Origin: an uncultured Clostridia bacterium
GTDB lineage: Bacteria > Bacillota > Clostridia > Christensenellales > Borkfalkiaceae
DNA: 50,567 nt
Direction: 5' to 3'
Assembly (NCBI GenBank): GCA_947629695.1
Contig: CANREQ010000002.1
Span: 1-50,567, forward strand
The notes under the pieces were generated by a model. It saw nothing but the letters and a program-made list of their open reading frames with translations. It did not search any database and was not told where the DNA came from. A program made the position numbers and the translations under genes. Positions 46,700 through 50,567 of this stretch are shown here, in pieces. How positions within the stretch are numbered: the stretch's first letter is position 1; the number at the start of each line of letters is the position of its first letter.

Positions 46700-48226
46700 T
46701 TATTTAAGCATTTCCAAATAAAGATCTTCGTAGTCCTTAGCGGATTTACGCCAGCTGAAATCAGTCGTAGCGGCGCGGTATCTAAGTTTTGACCACTCCT
46801 TCTTATTTTTATAATCTTTAACGGCCTGCCTGATCACGTAAAGCATATCGTGAGCGTTGTAATTGCTGAACGTATACCCGTTCTCAAGCGGCTTGATGCT
46901 GTCGTACAAACCGCCCGTCTCCCTTACTATGGGAACGGTCGCATATCTGCACGCGATCATCTGCGAAAGCCCGCAAGGCTCCGACTTGGAAGGCATAAGG
47001 AATATATCCGAGCCCGAATAAATCTTCCTCGAAAGGTCGCCGTTGAACACGATATTCGCGCTAACCTTGTCGGGATATTTCTGCGCGAGCGAGCGGAAGA
47101 AAGACTCATACTGATAATCGCCCGTGCCGAGTATTACAAGCTGGATATCATCCTGCAACGCTTCCTCGATGACATTCGTCACGAGGTCAAGTCCCTTATG
47201 GGAAACAAGGCGCGAAATCATGGAAATTATCGGCGTATCGGGTTTTACGGGCAGATTGAGCATCTTCTGAAGCTCTTTCTTGCAAACCGCCTTACCGCTC
47301 ATGTCGTCGGGCGTAAAGTTTGCGAAAAGATGCGTATCCAGCTCGCAATTATATCCGACGTCGTCTATGCCGTTGAGTATTCCGCGAAGCTTGAACGCGT
47401 TGTTCCTTATGATGGGATCGAGCCCGTGCGCATAATAAGGGTCTTTGATCTCCTCCGCGTACTTGGGGCTGACCGTCGAAAATCTTTCGCAAACCTCAAT
47501 CGCGCCCTTCATGAGGTTTATGGAGTTGTTGTATTCCACCAGATACTGATATTTTCCGTAAATATCGAACAGCGACGAGAGAATGTCAAGAGAATACTGT
47601 CCCTGATATTCTATGTTGTGTATCGTGAAAAGTGCCCTGATGAATTGATATTCTTCCCTGAAGCAATAATTTGTCTTGAGGTAAATCGCCGCAAGAGCCG
47701 CCTGCCAATCGTGGCAGTGCATTACTTCGGGATAGAAATTCAAAAACGGCATGATTTCCAACACGGCACGCGAGAAGAAAGCAAATCTTTCGCCGTCGTC
47801 GAAATATCCGTAGCACCCGGGACGCTTGAAGTAAAATTCGTTATCGATAAAATAGAATATCACTCCGTCCTTCTCATACGAGAACACGCCGCAGTATTGG
47901 TTTCTCCAGGCGAGGTGCACATACAGATTGCCCAAATATGTAAACTTATCCCTGAATTCCTTTTTGATGTCGGAATACAGGGGAATTACAACCCTCACGT
48001 CGAATTTTCCCGTAGCGGCAAGCGCTTTGGAAAGCGAGCCTATAACTTCCGCAAGTCCGCCCGTCTGAATGAAAGGCGTAGCCTCGGACGCAACGAAGAG
48101 AATTTTCTTCTTGCCCTGAAGCACGGGCTCTTCGGCCTTTTTAACTTCCGCAGTTTGTTTTTTGGTCTGTGCAGTTTTCTTTGCCGCAGGTTTAGCGGCG
48201 GTTTTTTTGGTATTAGATGCAGCCAT
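46700..48226 (-). CDS. glgA: Glycogen synthase with a basic Ala/Lys-rich N-terminal extension
   Basis: KKILFVASEATPFIQTGGLAEVIGSL; HCHDWQAAL; TIHNIEYQG; MPSKSEPCGLSQMIACRYATVPIVRETGGL. Confidence 0.96.
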   Translation of the reverse strand: MAASNTKKTAAKPAAKKTAQTKKQTAEVKKAEEPVLQGKKKILFVASEATPFIQTGGLAEVIGSLSKALAATGKFDVRVVIPLYSDIKKEFRDKFTYLGNLYVHLAWRNQYCGVFSYEKDGVIFYFIDNEFYFKRPGCYGYFDDGERFAFFSRAVLEIMPFLNFYPEVMHCHDWQAALAAIYLKTNYCFREEYQFIRALFTIHNIEYQGQYSLDILSSLFDIYGKYQYLVEYNNSINLMKGAIEVCERFSTVSPKYAEEIKDPYYAHGLDPIIRNNAFKLRGILNGIDDVGYNCELDTHLFANFTPDDMSGKAVCKKELQKMLNLPVKPDTPIISMISRLVSHKGLDLVTNVIEEALQDDIQLVILGTGDYQYESFFRSLAQKYPDKVSANIVFNGDLSRKIYSGSDIFLMPSKSEPCGLSQMIACRYATVPIVRETGGLYDSIKPLENGYTFSNYNAHDMLYVIRQAVKDYKNKKEWSKLRYRAATTDFSWRKSAKDYEDLYLEMLK

Positions 48227-48249
48227 GTTTCCCCTCTTATCCTTTTATA

Positions 48250-49356
48250 TTATATTTTGGAACCCTTGCTGATGAAATAAGGTTGCTGTTCGCAGCCCGC
48301 AAGCGTCCTGCCGCTGCCGATCGTACTGTCTTTGTCGCTGACGACGTAAGCAAGTTTGCAATTTTCGCCTATTGCGTTTTCGCTCATTATTATGCAATTT
48401 TTGAGCACAGCGCCCTTCCCTACTTTGACGTTGCGGAAGATTATGCAGTTTTCAACCGTACCTTCTATGAGGCAACCGTCGTGGATAAGCGAATTTTTAA
48501 CCTTTGCCGTATCGGTAAATTTTGCGGGAGGCGCGTCGTTGACCTTCGTGTAAACGTCGCGGTCGCCGAAAATTTCCTGCCTTACGTCCTTATTGAGGAG
48601 ATCCATATTGGCCTTGAAATATGAAGCCAACGAATCTATACTGCAATAATATGCGTCAAGCTTGTATCCGTACACTCTTCCGGCCTTGACCGAAGGAAGA
48701 AGCAGATCCTTTGAAAAGCTCGTATACCCCCTCGAAATAGCCGTCTGCAATGCGCCCAGCAGGAAGGACGTGCGCGCAACAAATACGTTTATGTAATATT
48801 TCTGAACGCCGCTGCCCTTTATGTTTACGTCGAGCGACTTGACTTTCCCGTCTTTAGCCGTCTCAAGCTGGATGTATTCACGGCGCGCGCCGCAATCATG
48901 CTCGTGATAAACCAATGTGAAATCCGCATTGGAGGCGGCGTGCTGCTCAACTACCTTGCTGTAATCAAGCTTGTAAACCGCGTCGCTGTCCGCAATTACC
49001 ACAAAATCCTCTTTGCTCTTTTTGAGGAAAGCCATCGCGCCCTTCAACGCTTCGAGGCGATTTTTGTAGAGCGCTTCGCTCTCGTCGCTGTAAGGCGTGA
49101 GAAGAATAAGCCCTCCTTCCTTTCTCGCCAGATCCCACTCCTTGCCGGAGCCGAGATGATCCATAAGCGATTGATAGTTGCTGTTGGTTATCATTCCGAC
49201 CGTGGTAATGCCGGAATTTACCATATTAGAAAGTGCGAAATCAACCAAGCGGTATCTTCCGCCGTAAGGAATGGAACCTTTGGATCTTACCTTGGTAAGC
49301 TCGGGTACCTGTTCGTCGTTTATACTTGAAAAAATAACGCCAACCTTAGATGTCAT
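48250..49356 (-). CDS. glgD: Glucose-1-phosphate adenylyltransferase-like subunit GlgD
   Basis: GSIPYGGRYRLVDFALSNMVNSGITTVGMITNSNYQSLMDHLGSGKEWDLARKEGGL; left-handed beta-helix C-terminus. Confidence 0.93.
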   Translation of the reverse strand: MTSKVGVIFSSINDEQVPELTKVRSKGSIPYGGRYRLVDFALSNMVNSGITTVGMITNSNYQSLMDHLGSGKEWDLARKEGGLILLTPYSDESEALYKNRLEALKGAMAFLKKSKEDFVVIADSDAVYKLDYSKVVEQHAASNADFTLVYHEHDCGARREYIQLETAKDGKVKSLDVNIKGSGVQKYYINVFVARTSFLLGALQTAISRGYTSFSKDLLLPSVKAGRVYGYKLDAYYCSIDSLASYFKANMDLLNKDVRQEIFGDRDVYTKVNDAPPAKFTDTAKVKNSLIHDGCLIEGTVENCIIFRNVKVGKGAVLKNCIIMSENAIGENCKLAYVVSDKDSTIGSGRTLAGCEQQPYFISKGSKI

Positions 49357-49369
49357 TTTTTTATCCCCC

Positions 49370-50567
49370 TTATACGCTCTTATCTACAATTTCGCCTGCC
49401 GCAACTTTGCTATTGTTGCTGACGCAAACACCTCTTCCGAGGACGGTTATACCGCTCGTTTTGCCCTCAACCTTGCAAGCTTCGGCCTTTTCCGCGCCGA
49501 CAACCGCCTTCTCTCCGATAGTTACTTCCTCGTCGATTATGGCGTAATTTACCTGCGCGCCGGCTTTTACAACGGTATTGCCCATGAGCACGCTGTCCTT
49601 TACGACCGCGCCCTTTTCAATCACGCAGTTGGTGCCTATTACGGAATTTTCAACCGTGCCCTCGATCTCGCAACCGTTGGCGATCATGGAATTGACCACG
49701 TCGCCTTCAACGTATGCGGGAGGCGCAAGCGGGCTCCTCGAATGAATTACGCGGTCGTTATCGCGAAGCTCGAAGTTGGGAACGGCGCCCAGCAGATCCA
49801 TATTCGCTTCCAGAAGCGAAGTTATCGTGCCGACGTCCTTCCAATAGCCTTCGAACCTGTAAGAATACATCTTTTCGCCCGCGTTGAGCATTGTAGGCAA
49901 TATGTTTTTACCGAAATCCTTTTCGGAATTGGGGTCTTGCTCGTCCAACTCCAGATATTTGAAGAGTTTTGAAGCCGTGAATATGTAAATACCCATAGAA
50001 GCCAAATCGCTCTTGGGCTGCTTGGGCTTTTCTTCAAACTCGTAGATGGAGCCGTCGGGATTGGTATTGAGAATACCGAAACGCGAAGCTTCCTTCATGG
50101 GCACCTGCATGCACGCAATCGTGCAATCCGCACCCGTCTCCTTGTGCGCGGTAAGCATCTTGTCGTAGTCCATTTTATAAATATGGTCGCCCGAAAGTAT
50201 GAGCACATACTCGGGATCGTACATCTTCATAAAACGGATATTCTGATAGATGGCGTTCGCCGTGCCCTTGTACCATGACGTATCCTTCTTTGCCTCGTAA
50301 GGCGAAAGAATATGTACGCCGCCGAAAGTTCTGTCGAGATCCCACGGCTGGCCGTTTCCAACATACTCGTTGAGAACGAGCGGCTGGTACTGAGTAAGTA
50401 CGCCTACCGTGTCAATGCCGGAGTTGATACAGTTTGAAAGAGGAAAATCTATTATCCTGTACTTCGCACCGAACGATACGGCGGGCTTTGCTATGTTACT
50501 CGTCAAAGCGTACAGTCTGCTTCCCTGTCCGCCCGCAAGCAACATTGCAACACATTCCTTTTTTCTT
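49370..50567 (-). CDS. glgC: Glucose-1-phosphate adenylyltransferase GlgC (5' end just beyond window)
   Basis: [55 protein letters not shown]; reading frame continues upstream as [13 protein letters not shown] to the window edge. Confidence 0.95.
   Translation of the reverse strand, partial: RKKECVAMLLAGGQGSRLYALTSNIAKPAVSFGAKYRIIDFPLSNCINSGIDTVGVLTQYQPLVLNEYVGNGQPWDLDRTFGGVHILSPYEAKKDTSWYKGTANAIYQNIRFMKMYDPEYVLILSGDHIYKMDYDKMLTAHKETGADCTIACMQVPMKEASRFGILNTNPDGSIYEFEEKPKQPKSDLASMGIYIFTASKLFKYLELDEQDPNSEKDFGKNILPTMLNAGEKMYSYRFEGYWKDVGTITSLLEANMDLLGAVPNFELRDNDRVIHSRSPLAPPAYVEGDVVNSMIANGCEIEGTVENSVIGTNCVIEKGAVVKDSVLMGNTVVKAGAQVNYAIIDEEVTIGEKAVVGAEKAEACKVEGKTSGITVLGRGVCVSNNSKVAAGEIVDKSV

Noticed and set aside
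46850-48280. 476-aa open frame on plus strand
   Set aside because: Fully antisense to glgA, whose protein has unambiguous GlgA motifs; arises from codon composition. No SD or family motif in the antisense translation.
49271-49972. 233-aa plus-strand ORF
   Set aside because: Antisense to glgD/glgC.

Overview
Chromosomal core-genome segment of a low- to mid-GC, probably spore-forming Clostridia-like Bacillota (inferred from gene content and order; no database search was run). From left to right: 5' part of groEL and groES (minus strand); ComEB-type deaminase, cyclophilin, purB, NUDIX, tRNA-Trp (minus), proC, rnhA and a VTT/DedA protein; a five-gene biotin-dependent Na+-translocating decarboxylase-type operon; a BaiN/HI0933 flavoprotein, an AroH-type chorismate mutase fused to cytidylate kinase, plsC, an ispH-rpsA fusion and htpG; a complete spoIIIAA-AH operon; asp23-nusB-folD-ispA-dxs-tlyA-nadK-argR-recN-spoIVB; a SpoIIM-like membrane protein, D,D-carboxypeptidase, lysA, M50 protease, scpA, scpB, DUF2953-like protein, ytfJ, D,D-carboxypeptidase and rluB; lexA (minus) divergent from a Cys-rich mini-protein; hflX and a XerS-sized tyrosine recombinase (minus); an AT-rich 565-bp gap; and glgP-glgA-glgD-glgC (minus, the last truncated by the window end). 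Most of the window is ordinary housekeeping and sporulation DNA. The strongest unexplained signal is a perfect 34-bp lox/dif-like palindrome (14-bp arms, 6-bp centre) at 43954-43987, with a third copy of the arm directly upstream of the recombinase promoter. This suggests a self-contained single-recombinase Xer/dif-type module near a gene-strand switch. Secondary points of interest are the AroH-Cmk fusion, the decarboxylase operon with a degenerate second carboxyltransferase, the eight-cysteine mini-protein beside lexA, and apparent leaderless promoters.
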